This document shows, in pieces, positions 8,105 to 15,917 of a stretch of 34,209 bases of DNA. The notes beneath the pieces were generated by a model. The model saw only the letters and a program-made list of their open reading frames with translations. It ran no database searches and was not told the DNA's origin. Position numbers and translations under genes: made by a program. The first letter of the stretch is position 1. Every line of letters starts with the position of its first letter. The stretch is from Lachnospiraceae bacterium (GTDB taxonomy: Bacteria > Bacillota > Clostridia > Lachnospirales > Lachnospiraceae): contig JAILHW010000181.1 in assembly GCA_024695605.1 (NCBI GenBank), positions 1 to 34,209 on the forward strand, written 5' to 3'.

Positions 8105-8914
8105 TTATTGTTTTTCTTCGGTTTTTTCCCGTTCGGATGCGGCAAGCTCCTTTTCGATGGCCTCGGTATCGAACTCCTGGGTATCGAATTTCAGCAGCGT
8201 TTCCGTATGCTCCTGCTCCTTCTTCTTTTCCTCCTCCAGCGCTGCGCTTTCCTCCTTGTTGTACTGGTCCACGCTCCGCTTGAGGGCCTTTCGGCTGAAG
8301 AACTGCCGGATCCTTTCCCAGAGGCTCAGACTCTGGTGATCGAGGACCATATCATGCTTCAGGATCAGCCAGATCTCGGCATGCAGCTTCATATGATGCT
8401 CACTGTAGAATTCCTCTCTGGCCGGGTAGGACAGATCGGAAATGATGATCGTCGGTGCCAGCACATTGATGTCGTTGATCAGCGAATCCTCCGAGGATGC
8501 GCCCTCAAGTGCAAAGCGCCCGATGATGTTCAGTCTGGACTGAAAGCTCAAAATCCCGGCTTCCAGCTTCCCAAGACTCTCCTCGTGATCGGATAACAGG
8601 CAGACCGGAAGGTTCTCCCTGTGGATCCTTCCCAGGAACTGTCTGATAAATTCGTTCTCACGGATCTCCCGGATCCGGCTCTTTTGCGTGATCCCCGCAA
8701 CGTTTAAAACCTCCGGATCGGCCGCGATGGTCAGGCTCATATCCTCCAGAAACTCCTTGGTCTTTGGATGATCCTCTGCCTCCAACAATCCCGAAGCCGT
8801 GATGTAGCACAGGGTGCTGACCTGTCCGTTGCGTATATAGGTTTCCACCTTTTTCATAGCCTCTTTGACGGAATAATCCGTCAAGGTGATCCCCAATACC
8901 TGAAACTCTCTCAT
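8105..8914 (-). CDS. WecG/TagA/CpsF-like (GT26) protein, divergent
   Basis: A 269-residue cytoplasmic protein whose first 200 residues follow the WecG/TagA glycosyltransferase fold. It has an N-terminal 'YSVKEAMKKVETYI', T39 in 'CYITASG', and D66 in 'IAADPEVL', matching the spacing of the Thr/Asp pair reported as important in TagA. An 'LPVCLLSDHEESLGKLEAGI' strand-helix unit and 'APTIIISDLSYPAREEFY' come next. The usual G-x-P-x-Q-E motif is altered to 'SYPAREEF', losing the Gln. Residues 205-269 are a charged Glu/Lys-rich tail ('EESAALEEEKKKEQEHTE'). It may be a diverged enzyme or a non-catalytic relative. It starts with AGGAGC ahead of the ATG, 13 bases after the cvfB-like gene. Confidence 0.6.
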   Translation of the reverse strand: MREFQVLGITLTDYSVKEAMKKVETYIRNGQVSTLCYITASGLLEAEDHPKTKEFLEDMSLTIAADPEVLNVAGITQKSRIREIRENEFIRQFLGRIHRENLPVCLLSDHEESLGKLEAGILSFQSRLNIIGRFALEGASSEDSLINDINVLAPTIIISDLSYPAREEFYSEHHMKLHAEIWLILKHDMVLDHQSLSLWERIRQFFSRKALKRSVDQYNKEESAALEEEKKKEQEHTETLLKFDTQEFDTEAIEKELAASEREKTEEKQ

Positions 8915-8927
8915 ACTCTGCTCCTAC

Positions 8928-9761
8928 TCAGGCTTCTTCGATCCCGTCTGCAAGCAGCCGGATCTTTCTTTCCTTATACAGGCGTCCCACCGCCCGCTTG
9001 AATTCATTTTTGCTCATGCCCGTCGCCTCCCGGATCTGCTCCGGTGTGGATTTGTCATGAACAGGCAGCCTTCCGCCGTTTTCCGACAACAGGAAAAGGA
9101 GTCTGTCCGCATCCTCTCCCATCTGCAGATAGGCCTTCTTTCGAAGGTCCAGATCCAGCTTGCCGTCCTCATGGATTCGGCTGACTCTGGCTGTGATCGT
9201 CTCTCCCACTGCGGCATCCGCGCCCGCTGCCTCGCGCTTCGGGATCAGCCCCTGATAGCGGTCATCTACCGCCACAAAGATCCCGAAATTCGGACTGATC
9301 TCATAGACGGTCCCCTTGACCTCATCACCGATCTGATAAGGGGGTCTTGTGCCGAGATAAGGATAGAGCTTCATGGTGGCGCACAGCCTCTCGGACTTAT
9401 CCAGATACAAAGAAACCAGAACCTCTTCTCCCGCCTTTACCTTCCTTGTCTGCTCCCGGAAGGGCAAAAAGAGCTCCTTTTCCAGCCCCCAGTCCAGAAA
9501 CGCACCGATACCGGCCAGCGCCGATACCTTCAGCCTTGCCACCTCTCCCAACATGATCCTCGGAGACATGGTGGTAGCCACCGGACGATCCTCGGAATCC
9601 TTATATAAGAAAACAGTGATGGGATCCCCGATCTCCAGATCGGCGGGCACCCATTTTTTCGGCAAAAGCACCTGCTCCTCATCACCGGTCTTTTCAGCAA
9701 GGTAAGCGCCGAAATCCGTTTTTCTTACCATTACAAGCAGGTTCTTTTTTCCTAATTCCAT
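8928..9761 (-). CDS. cvfB: CvfB-like S1 domain RNA-binding protein
   Basis: A 277-residue protein matching the CvfB/YitL family: successive S1-type OB folds followed by a C-terminal winged helix. The first unit contains 'DFGAYLAEKTGDEEQVLLPKKWVP', the second 'SALAGIGAFLDWGLEKELFLPF', and the third, best conserved, 'GTVYEISPNFGIFVAVDDRYQGLIPK'. The winged-helix end has 'EQIREATGMSKNEFKRAVGRLYKERKI'. Family members bind RNA and affect virulence or stress gene expression in Staphylococcus; the exact job is unknown here. It lies nine bases after the thioesterase gene, in the same transcript. Length and domain order are normal. Confidence 0.9.
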   Translation of the reverse strand: MELGKKNLLVMVRKTDFGAYLAEKTGDEEQVLLPKKWVPADLEIGDPITVFLYKDSEDRPVATTMSPRIMLGEVARLKVSALAGIGAFLDWGLEKELFLPFREQTRKVKAGEEVLVSLYLDKSERLCATMKLYPYLGTRPPYQIGDEVKGTVYEISPNFGIFVAVDDRYQGLIPKREAAGADAAVGETITARVSRIHEDGKLDLDLRKKAYLQMGEDADRLLFLLSENGGRLPVHDKSTPEQIREATGMSKNEFKRAVGRLYKERKIRLLADGIEEA

Positions 9762-9770
9762 CTTTTCACC

Positions 9771-10484
9771 TTATCCTTCATCCATACAGAGCTTGACCTT
9801 GCAAAAGCACTTGCCGTCCTCGCGGTCCAGCTCCACGCCCACCTCGTTGCCCATCCGATGGACCACGGGGTAGATGGTATCCGACAAAACCGCGGAAATA
9901 TGATAGCTGGCCAGGATCCTGTTGACCTTGGAGGATCTCGGGATCAGATCACAGGCCATATCCACATACTGCACATTGTTCACGTGCTGATTGGTATCGA
10001 TATGATGCCTTTGCACGATCACGGGCTCCCCGGACTCTCCCTCTCCTTCAAAGGAAAGCTTGCGGGAAAGATACTCCATCGGAAGCCTTTCCTCCAGCTT
10101 GTATGCTTCCACCATGGTCTCGTCCGGCTTGACGGGAACGTGTTTTTCCATATGCAGAAGGGTGTACAATGTGTTAGCAAAGGCTAACTTTTCCCCGTCC
10201 TCGGTTTCCATCAGATAATTACGGTTTCCCATAGCCCCCTTAAAATCATAGGGCCAGGTAGAGATCACGATCTTTTCTCCCAGCATCGGGCGTCTTACGA
10301 TATCGACCTGCCAGAAATTCAGCACCCAGGCCATGTTTTTCGGGGTCAGATAATCCAGTCCGATCCCAAGCTCCTCCGCCTGCATCGTGGAGCAGTCCTG
10401 GAAATAATTCAAAAGCATGGGGATCGTCAGTCTGCGATCCGAGCCTGTTTCACTATATCTGACCATACTTTGAAAGCTGTACAT
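9771..10484 (-). CDS. Acyl-ACP thioesterase (FatA/FatB-like)
   Basis: A 237-residue acyl-acyl carrier protein thioesterase with two hotdog folds (PF01643 type). The first hotdog has 'LLNYFQDCSTMQAEELGIG' and 'MAWVLNFWQVDIVRRPMLGE'. The second carries 'HHIDTNQHVNNVQYVDMA', which holds the conserved Asn/His active-site region. It releases free fatty acids from ACP and ends fatty-acid chain growth; such bacterial enzymes are common in gut Clostridia. It is the first gene of a three-gene unit with the CvfB-like and WecG-like genes. The ATG has AGAGGGA upstream, and a good sigma-A promoter lies at 10526-10554. Confidence 0.93.
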   Translation of the reverse strand: MYSFQSMVRYSETGSDRRLTIPMLLNYFQDCSTMQAEELGIGLDYLTPKNMAWVLNFWQVDIVRRPMLGEKIVISTWPYDFKGAMGNRNYLMETEDGEKLAFANTLYTLLHMEKHVPVKPDETMVEAYKLEERLPMEYLSRKLSFEGEGESGEPVIVQRHHIDTNQHVNNVQYVDMACDLIPRSSKVNRILASYHISAVLSDTIYPVVHRMGNEVGVELDREDGKCFCKVKLCMDEG

Positions 10485-10525
10485 AATTCCCTCTTTTCCA
10501 TCCTCATTTACGCATAAACAGATTC

Positions 10526-10554
10526 ATTTTATTACAAAAGCGAAAAAGTTTCAA
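10526..10554 (-). promoter_or_regulatory. Sigma-A promoter of the thioesterase-cvfB-wecG-like unit
   Basis: On the minus strand TTGAAA (10549-10554) and TAAAAT (10526-10531) are separated by exactly 17 bases. The predicted start is near 10519, giving a leader of about 35 bases to the ATG at 10484. It sits back to back with the rightward promoter at 10568-10596. Confidence 0.75.
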
Positions 10555-10567
10555 CCTTCTTTCCCTG

Positions 10568-10596
10568 TTGCCATTATGAAATATAAGTATTATAAT
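10568..10596 (+). promoter_or_regulatory. Sigma-A promoter of the unknown gene-cstA operon
   Basis: TTGCCA (10568-10573), a 17-base spacer and a perfect TATAAT (10591-10596). Transcription should begin near 10603. This lies downstream of the in-frame ATG at 10576, so that ATG would not be on the mRNA; the real start is the ATG at 10621 with GGGAG at 10607-10611. The leader is unusually short, about 18 bases. Confidence 0.75.
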
Positions 10597-10620
10597 GAAC
10601 GGGATTGGGAGCCGAAAAAC

Positions 10621-11145
10621 ATGATCGACAAGACAAGTTATCTGGAAAACTTATTAGGGGAGTATGCAGGATCCTTTGATCTTGTCAGAGACTATGAGAT
10701 CGGCGGTGTCAAAGCCCTTGCCTACGGATATTTCTCCACGGTCAGCGAAAAATACGTCCTGACCCCGAAGGCGAATCTATGGAGCATCCACGGCTTTGAG
10801 CACATTTTATTTCTGGACAGATCCTCCGTTACCCCGAAGGATATTGACGCCATCAAAACTCTGATGGCCGAGCATATGGCGCCAAAGCTGGTCTGCAAAG
10901 GGAAACGCTATCCCGAAAAGGACCATATGTATTCCTATGTCACGGTCGCGCTTCTTTGTGACACTCCCCCTGATACGGAAGCCATAAAAGCCATACAGCA
11001 TTTCAGATTTGAAAAGGACTATCTGCTGACCATTCGCGGACATGTCGAAGGACATCTGGTACTAATGGACCTTTCCACAGGAAAGGCTTATGCAAATAAG
11101 GTGGCTAAACACCTTATAGATTTCTACGAGAAAGAGAGGCGATGA
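10621..11145 (+). CDS. Small cytoplasmic protein of unknown function coupled to cstA
   Basis: A 174-residue soluble protein I do not recognise with confidence; it may belong to a domain family of unknown function (DUF8052 comes to mind, from memory only). No signal peptide or membrane helix is visible. Recognisable blocks are 'YGYFSTVSEKYVLTPKANLW', a central 'HMYSYVTVALLCD' strand, and a C-terminal 'GHVEGHLVLMDLSTGKAYANK', suggesting a compact alpha/beta fold. The start at 10621 is set by the promoter and by GGGAG at 10607-10611. Its stop codon overlaps ATGs of cstA (ATGA at 11142-11145), so the two are translationally coupled and the protein may assist or regulate CstA. That link is inferred from position only. 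Confidence 0.8.
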   Translation: MIDKTSYLENLLGEYAGSFDLVRDYEIGGVKALAYGYFSTVSEKYVLTPKANLWSIHGFEHILFLDRSSVTPKDIDAIKTLMAEHMAPKLVCKGKRYPEKDHMYSYVTVALLCDTPPDTEAIKAIQHFRFEKDYLLTIRGHVEGHLVLMDLSTGKAYANKVAKHLIDFYEKERR

Positions 11146-11147
11146 AA

Positions 11148-12905
11148 ATGAATGCAGCATTAGTACTTATCATCAGTATCGCAGTATTGCTCTGCGGCTA
11201 TGTTTTCTACGGAAAATGGTTAGCCGAAAAATGGGGTGTGGATCCGAGCAAGAAAACCCCCGCACACGAAATGGAAGATGGTGTGGATTACGTTCCCGCC
11301 AAGACCCCCGTTCTGATGGGTCACCATTTCTCCTCTATCGCTGGCGCAGGCCCGATCAACGGACCGATCCAGGCAGCTATCTTCGGCTGGATCCCCGTTC
11401 TTCTCTGGGTTCTGATCGGCGGTATCTTCTTCGGCGGCGTACATGACTACGGCGCACTGTTTGCTTCCATCCGCCACCAGGGACAGTCCATCGGTGAAGT
11501 CATTGAGGATGCCATGGGCAGCTTTGCAAAGAAGATCTTTATCGTCTTCGGCTACCTGACTTTGCTTTTGGTTGTGGCAGCATTCAGCTCCATCGTAGCA
11601 AGTACCTTCGGAAGCACCACCGCTACAGGCGATGCACTGGAAGGCGCAGCGCTTCTGGCACACCAGCAGACAGCGATGATCTCTATCCTCTTCATCCTGC
11701 TTGCGATCGTTTTCGGCTTTTTGGTATATCGTAAGAATGTTCCCATCGGTCCGGCTTCTGCCATCGGCGTGGTTGGTATCATTGCCATCGTTGCCATCGG
11801 TATGAAGTTCTGCCCCATCAGCATTCCTTACAATGTATGGATGTGGATCCTGGCAGCCTACATTCTGGTTGCATCCGTAACTCCGGTTTGGATCCTTCTG
11901 CAGCCCAGAGATTACTTAAGCTCCTTCCTGCTTTACTTCATCATCGGTGTGGCCTTCGTCGCCATCATCGGTGCATCCCTTGCAGGACACGGACACATTG
12001 ATATCCCGGCCTTCGCAGGCTGGCAGATCACCGAGAGCAACGGACTGTTCGCTACCGGAAACCTGTTCCCCGCACTGTTTGTTACCATAGCCTGTGGTGC
12101 CATTTCCGGCTTCCACTCTCTGGTATCCTCCGGAACCACCTCCAAGCAGCTTGACAACGAGGCCAATGCCCGTCCCGTTGCTTACGGTTCCATGCTCATC
12201 GAGTGTGTGGTTGCAGTGATCTCCCTGTGCGCAGTAGGGTTCGTTTGGAACACCGTAAACGTGGATAAGGAAGCCCTTGCAGCAACCGGACTGACCAGCC
12301 CCACTGCTGTATTTGCAGGCGGTATTTCCCAGATGGTCGGCAGCTTCACGGGCTCCGAGAAGCTTGTCAGCATCATCTACTCCATGTTCGTACTTGCCGT
12401 TTCCGTATTCTGTCTGACTTCACTGGATACCGCAACCAGACTGGCACGTTACATGTTCCAGGAATTCTGGCTCGGTCCCGATGAGACCGTACAGAGCGTA
12501 ACCGGTACCAAGAAGGTGCTCTGCAATCCTTATCTGGCAACCATCATCACCGTCGTACTCGGTGTTGGTCTCGGTATGACCGGATATGCCAAGATCTGGC
12601 CGCTGTTCGGTGCAGCCAACCAGCTTCTTGCAGCAGTCGGCCTTCTGGCTGTATGTACCTGGCTTGGTAAGATCGGCAAAAACAACAAGATGTTCTACAT
12701 CCCCATGGTATTCATGCTGATCGTTACCATCACCTCCCTGTGCCAGACTATCCTTGGCAAGTTCAAGGCCATCGGTGCAGGCGGTGCTGATGTCTGGGCT
12801 TATATCCAGGCGATCCTTGCAATCCTTCTGGTTGTGCTTGCTCTGGTACTGGCAGTTTACTCCTTTGCCAACCTTGCAAAGCAGTCCAAGGAAAAAGCAG
12901 CTTAA
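11148..12905 (+). CDS. cstA: Carbon starvation protein CstA (peptide/pyruvate transporter)
   Basis: A polytopic membrane protein of 585 residues. The CstA hallmark near the N-terminus, 'LMGHHFSSIAGAGPINGPIQ', is intact, and 'FHSLVSSGTTSKQLDNEANA' and 'FCLTSLDTATRLARYMFQE' mark the core. About 16 hydrophobic segments are visible. CstA proteins take up peptides or pyruvate during nutrient limitation. AGAGG at 11135-11139 is 8 bases before the ATG at 11148 but only 2 before the ATG at 11142, so I place the start at 11148. The gene is coupled to the small gene upstream and ends just before a strong terminator. It is shorter than the E. coli protein, which is usual for Gram-positive forms. Confidence 0.95.
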   Translation: MNAALVLIISIAVLLCGYVFYGKWLAEKWGVDPSKKTPAHEMEDGVDYVPAKTPVLMGHHFSSIAGAGPINGPIQAAIFGWIPVLLWVLIGGIFFGGVHDYGALFASIRHQGQSIGEVIEDAMGSFAKKIFIVFGYLTLLLVVAAFSSIVASTFGSTTATGDALEGAALLAHQQTAMISILFILLAIVFGFLVYRKNVPIGPASAIGVVGIIAIVAIGMKFCPISIPYNVWMWILAAYILVASVTPVWILLQPRDYLSSFLLYFIIGVAFVAIIGASLAGHGHIDIPAFAGWQITESNGLFATGNLFPALFVTIACGAISGFHSLVSSGTTSKQLDNEANARPVAYGSMLIECVVAVISLCAVGFVWNTVNVDKEALAATGLTSPTAVFAGGISQMVGSFTGSEKLVSIIYSMFVLAVSVFCLTSLDTATRLARYMFQEFWLGPDETVQSVTGTKKVLCNPYLATIITVVLGVGLGMTGYAKIWPLFGAANQLLAAVGLLAVCTWLGKIGKNNKMFYIPMVFMLIVTITSLCQTILGKFKAIGAGGADVWAYIQAILAILLVVLALVLAVYSFANLAKQSKEKAA

Positions 12906-12916
12906 TCAAGGTATAC

Positions 12917-12950
12917 AAAGACCGGGACGCCTTATGACGCCCCGGTCTTT
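12917..12950 (+). terminator. Rho-independent terminator after cstA
   Basis: AAAGACCGGG (12917-12926) pairs perfectly with CCCGGTCTTT (12941-12950), a 10-base stem with a 14-base loop, followed by TCATTTCTTT. It lies 12 bases after the cstA stop. Confidence 0.9.
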
Positions 12951-12980
12951 TCATTTCTTTACAGATTATGGAGTGATCAT

Positions 12981-13829
12981 ATGGACAAAACAGGAAAAGA
13001 AAACCTCACCTTCAGCTCTTCCTCTTCCGTATCCGTAACGGATACCGCCAATATCCCGCAAATCTATCCGCCTCACTGGCACAATGCGGCAGAGTTTACG
13101 GTGGCATTGAAGGACGGCTGCGTTTATCGCATAAACGAAACCACCTATACGCTGAGCGCAGGCGATCTGCTTCTGGTATGGCCGGGGCAGATCCACGAAT
13201 CCATCAACGTCCCTTCGGAAAGTGCATTTTTCATCCAGTTTCCCTCTGTGATCCTGGAAAACAATCTGGATCTGGTTTCCGTATCCGGTCTTCTGTATGA
13301 TCAGCATCATATCAGCTCCAGGGAGCATGCACAGCTAGCCTCCTATGTATCCGACCGGATCTTTACCATACAAAAAATACACAACTCACAGGATCCTCTC
13401 TCGGAGACCCGCTGCAAGCTGTGTATTTATGAAATTCTGTTAAGGCTGGGAGAAGAGGCCCTGTCCGAAAACAGGGAGGACCCTGCATTCCAGAAAACCG
13501 CCGGTTCCGGCTGGCGTTACATCCGTTCCGCCTGCAACTATATCCGCGCAAACGCCGGCGATGATATCACCCAGGCCGATGTGGCAAAACAGGTGGGCCT
13601 TAGCTCCTTTTACTTCTCAAAGCTCTTTAAACAATATATGCACCAGTCATTCCCCGCATATCTGGCAGGGATTCGGGTAAAGGCCGCTGCCGGTCTGCTT
13701 CTGGATAACAGCCTTTCCATCACGGAATGCGCCTTTTTATCCGGCTTCCAGTCTACGACTGCGTTTAACAAGGCCTTTCACGAGATCACCGGCTATGCGC
13801 CTAGGGATTACCGGAAGCTTTATCGATAA
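12981..13829 (+). CDS. AraC family regulator with N-terminal cupin domain
   Basis: A 282-residue regulator. The N-terminal cupin sensor shows 'PPHWHNAAEFTVALKDG' near residue 30 and 'YTLSAGDLLLVWPGQIHES' near 55, the arrangement of sugar-responsive AraC proteins. The C-terminal double helix-turn-helix covers residues 180-282, with 'ITQADVAKQVGLSSFYFSKLF' and 'SITECAFLSGFQSTTAFNKAF' and the end motif 'TGYAPRDYRKL'. GGAG lies seven bases before the ATG. It follows the cstA terminator by only 30 bases with no clear promoter, so it may rely on read-through. Its last 29 bases overlap the convergent SDR gene. Target genes are unknown; cstA and the SDR gene are neighbours to consider. Confidence 0.92.
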   Translation: MDKTGKENLTFSSSSSVSVTDTANIPQIYPPHWHNAAEFTVALKDGCVYRINETTYTLSAGDLLLVWPGQIHESINVPSESAFFIQFPSVILENNLDLVSVSGLLYDQHHISSREHAQLASYVSDRIFTIQKIHNSQDPLSETRCKLCIYEILLRLGEEALSENREDPAFQKTAGSGWRYIRSACNYIRANAGDDITQADVAKQVGLSSFYFSKLFKQYMHQSFPAYLAGIRVKAAAGLLLDNSLSITECAFLSGFQSTTAFNKAFHEITGYAPRDYRKLYR

Positions 13830-14847
13830 CCTCTTTTTTGGCCTTTTCAACGGACGCGATCACGCTGTCACAAAAGGCATCAAATTCCGGATCCTCTTCA
13901 TAGTCCTCCGGGTGGGAAAGGACATACTCGAGGGCGATCCGAACGCCCGCATGGAACGGAATGGTGGTGGTCATCTGCGGTGCGAGGCGTTTGAGCTTAG
14001 TGTTGTCAAAAACTACGGAAACCGATTTATCCCCTACAAGGCTTCCTCTGAAATCAAATCCATACGCATCACCCACATCGCTTAAAAAGTCAGATGACAC
14101 ATGGCAGGCATGCAGCTTGACACCAAGCGCATCTGCAATGGTCTGATAGATCTGATCCCATGTCAGGATCTCATCCCCTGTGATCTGGAACGCTTCACCG
14201 ATGGCATGACGGTTGCCCATCAGCGCTGTAAAGCCTACGGCAAAATCTCTGTTAAAGGTAAGCGCCCAAAGCGAAGAGCCGTCTCCCTGGATCAGCACCG
14301 GTTTTTCCTGCTGCATCCGTTTGATCACCTGATAAAAGCCCTTATTGCCGTGTACACCCAGAGGAATGTTGCGCTCATCATAGGTATGGCTGGGTCTTAC
14401 GATGGTAACAGGGAAGCCCTCCTGTCTGTACTGCTTCATCAGATATTCCTCACAGGCGATCTTGTTGCGGGAATACTCCCAATAAGGATTCGCAAGCGCT
14501 GTCCCCTCCGTGATGACGTAGCCGGCTGCCGGCTTGTGATAAGCGGATGCGGAGCTGATAAAGATATACTGGTTTGTCCGACCGCTAAACAGGCGCACGT
14601 CGCGCTCTACCGCCTCCACCTCAAAAGCGATAAATTCGCAGACCACGTCAAAAAACATGCCATCGAGCTTCTCTGCCACAGCCTTTTCATCGTTGATGTC
14701 CGCTGTGATCTGCTTTACATTTGCAGGAACCTCACTGCTGCGATTCCCCCGGTTGAGAAGATAGACCTCCCAAAGCGGATCCTGTGAAAGACGTCTTACG
14801 ATTGCCATACTGATGGTACCTGTTCCGCCGATAAACAATGCTTTCAT
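13801..14847 (-). CDS. NAD(P)-dependent epimerase/dehydratase (extended SDR)
   Basis: A 348-residue Rossmann-fold protein of the extended/atypical SDR group. The nucleotide-binding Gly motif 'IGGTGTIS' is at residues 6-13, 'FISSASAYHK' at 96-105 carries the active-site Ser, and Tyr125-Ser-Arg-Asn-Lys129 is the YxxxK catalytic pair. The downstream 'VTIVRPSHTYDERNIPLG' and 'AFQITGDEILTWDQIYQTIA' are typical of NAD-dependent epimerase/dehydratase and CSP41-like proteins. No substrate can be named. The ATG at 14847 has AAGGAGGG eight bases upstream. The 3' end overlaps the cupin-AraC gene by 29 bases on the opposite strand. Confidence 0.88.
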   Translation of the reverse strand: MKALFIGGTGTISMAIVRRLSQDPLWEVYLLNRGNRSSEVPANVKQITADINDEKAVAEKLDGMFFDVVCEFIAFEVEAVERDVRLFSGRTNQYIFISSASAYHKPAAGYVITEGTALANPYWEYSRNKIACEEYLMKQYRQEGFPVTIVRPSHTYDERNIPLGVHGNKGFYQVIKRMQQEKPVLIQGDGSSLWALTFNRDFAVGFTALMGNRHAIGEAFQITGDEILTWDQIYQTIADALGVKLHACHVSSDFLSDVGDAYGFDFRGSLVGDKSVSVVFDNTKLKRLAPQMTTTIPFHAGVRIALEYVLSHPEDYEEDPEFDAFCDSVIASVEKAKKEVIDKASGNP

Positions 14848-14944
14848 AGCGCTGCCCTCCTTTTCTATGAGAGTATTCTATCGGATTCGTTTTGCAAAAA
14901 CCAGTTACTATTTATGTAGTTTTGCCCGATTATTGCGCAACAAG

Positions 14945-14977
14945 AAAGTGCCGGACGATCGCTCCCTCCGGCACTTT
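14945..14977 (-). terminator. Bidirectional-looking terminator between the SDR and BI-1 genes
   Basis: AAAGTGCCGGA (14945-14955) pairs with TCCGGCACTTT (14967-14977), a perfect 11-base stem with an 11-base loop. It lies 31 bases downstream of the BI-1 stop. Read leftward the tail is TTTCTTGTT. Confidence 0.75.
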
Positions 14978-15008
14978 TGCATCTTTTATAACAGGAATGC
15001 AGGCTCCT

Positions 15009-15812
15009 TTATTTGCGCTTTCCGAACAGACGAAGGAGCTTTAAAAACAGGTTGATGAAATCCAGATACAGCTCAAATGCACCTGCCATCGCGATGGCTG
15101 TTACACTCGAGGAATCGGAAAATGCCACTCTGTTTTTCAGCTTCTGCACATCATACGCTGTCAGTCCCACAAAGATCAGGACGCCCACAATGCTGATGCC
15201 GAATTCCACCGCGCTGCTGTGCAGGATCAGAATGTTCACCAGACCTGCAATGATGATCCCGACAAGGCCCATCATAAAGAGGGAACCCAGGGAGGACAGA
15301 TCTCTTTTGGTGATCAGTCCGTAGATGGCCATGACGCCGAACATACCTGCTGTCATCAAAAAGACGGAGGCTACCGAAGCGCCTGTATAGGCCAGACAGA
15401 TAATGCCGATGGTAGCGCCGGTCAGGTAGGAATAGATGGTATACAAAACGGCCGCCAAAACCACGTTATTCTTTTTCAAAACCGAGTTGGACACCAGTAC
15501 GATGGCGATCTCAGCGCCAAAGAGCAGGTAGAGTCCGAACGGATTCTTAACCAGCCAGTTCAGCATAAAATACGGTGCGCTGTAAGCTGCAAAGGCCGTA
15601 ATGCCAAGTGCCGCCACCATAAACAAAAAGGCCTTGGCGATCACCTCTTCAAACATCAGACTCTTGAGCTGATGAAGGGTCGTGGTGACCGGATTGCCTG
15701 CTTCAAAGCCGCCGCTCAGATCCTCATAGCTCTGAAATCCCTGTGCATCCTGATACTCCTCATAGCGGGGCGGCGTAAACTGCCCGTTGTTATAGCTTTC
15801 ATATGATTCCAT
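15009..15812 (-). CDS. BI-1/YccA (Bax inhibitor-1-like) family membrane protein
   Basis: A 267-residue membrane protein with a soluble Tyr/Gln/Glu-rich N-terminal tail of about 50 residues followed by seven hydrophobic helices. The family signatures are 'IYSYLTGATIGIICLAYTG' in the middle and 'IFVGLTAYDVQKLKN' in the C-terminal part. The last helix contains 'AGAFELYLDFINLFLKLLRLFG', which is very characteristic. Bacterial members (YetJ, YccA) are pH-sensitive ion leak channels or modulators of membrane proteases. AGGAGG lies ahead of the ATG. A consensus -35 hexamer TTGACA is at 15883-15888 but has no good -10 at normal distance. The gene stands alone between a terminator and the histidine kinase gene. 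Confidence 0.93.
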   Translation of the reverse strand: MESYESYNNGQFTPPRYEEYQDAQGFQSYEDLSGGFEAGNPVTTTLHQLKSLMFEEVIAKAFLFMVAALGITAFAAYSAPYFMLNWLVKNPFGLYLLFGAEIAIVLVSNSVLKKNNVVLAAVLYTIYSYLTGATIGIICLAYTGASVASVFLMTAGMFGVMAIYGLITKRDLSSLGSLFMMGLVGIIIAGLVNILILHSSAVEFGISIVGVLIFVGLTAYDVQKLKNRVAFSDSSSVTAIAMAGAFELYLDFINLFLKLLRLFGKRK

Positions 15813-15835
15813 ACTGTTCTCCTCCTGTTCTTTGC

Positions 15836-15853
15836 GAAAATCGATCGGTTTTC
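15836..15853. promoter_or_regulatory. Near-perfect 18-base palindrome upstream of the BI-1 gene
   Basis: The 18 bases read GAAAA-T-CGATCG-G-TTTTC, symmetric except for one mismatched pair. It lies 24-41 bases before the start codon, between a TTGACA hexamer and the ribosome binding site. It resembles a LacI/cre-type operator, but no regulator can be assigned. Confidence 0.35.
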
Positions 15854-15917
15854 ACTAAGCTCCATCTACAGTTTACCATCTCTGTCAAGTAAGGGCAATG
15901 CCTGCCGGTCAGTTCGG

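Noticed and set aside
8064..8130. T-rich stretch as a terminator after the WecG-like gene
   Set aside because: No stable stem precedes the T tracts in the direction of transcription; part of it lies inside the coding end.
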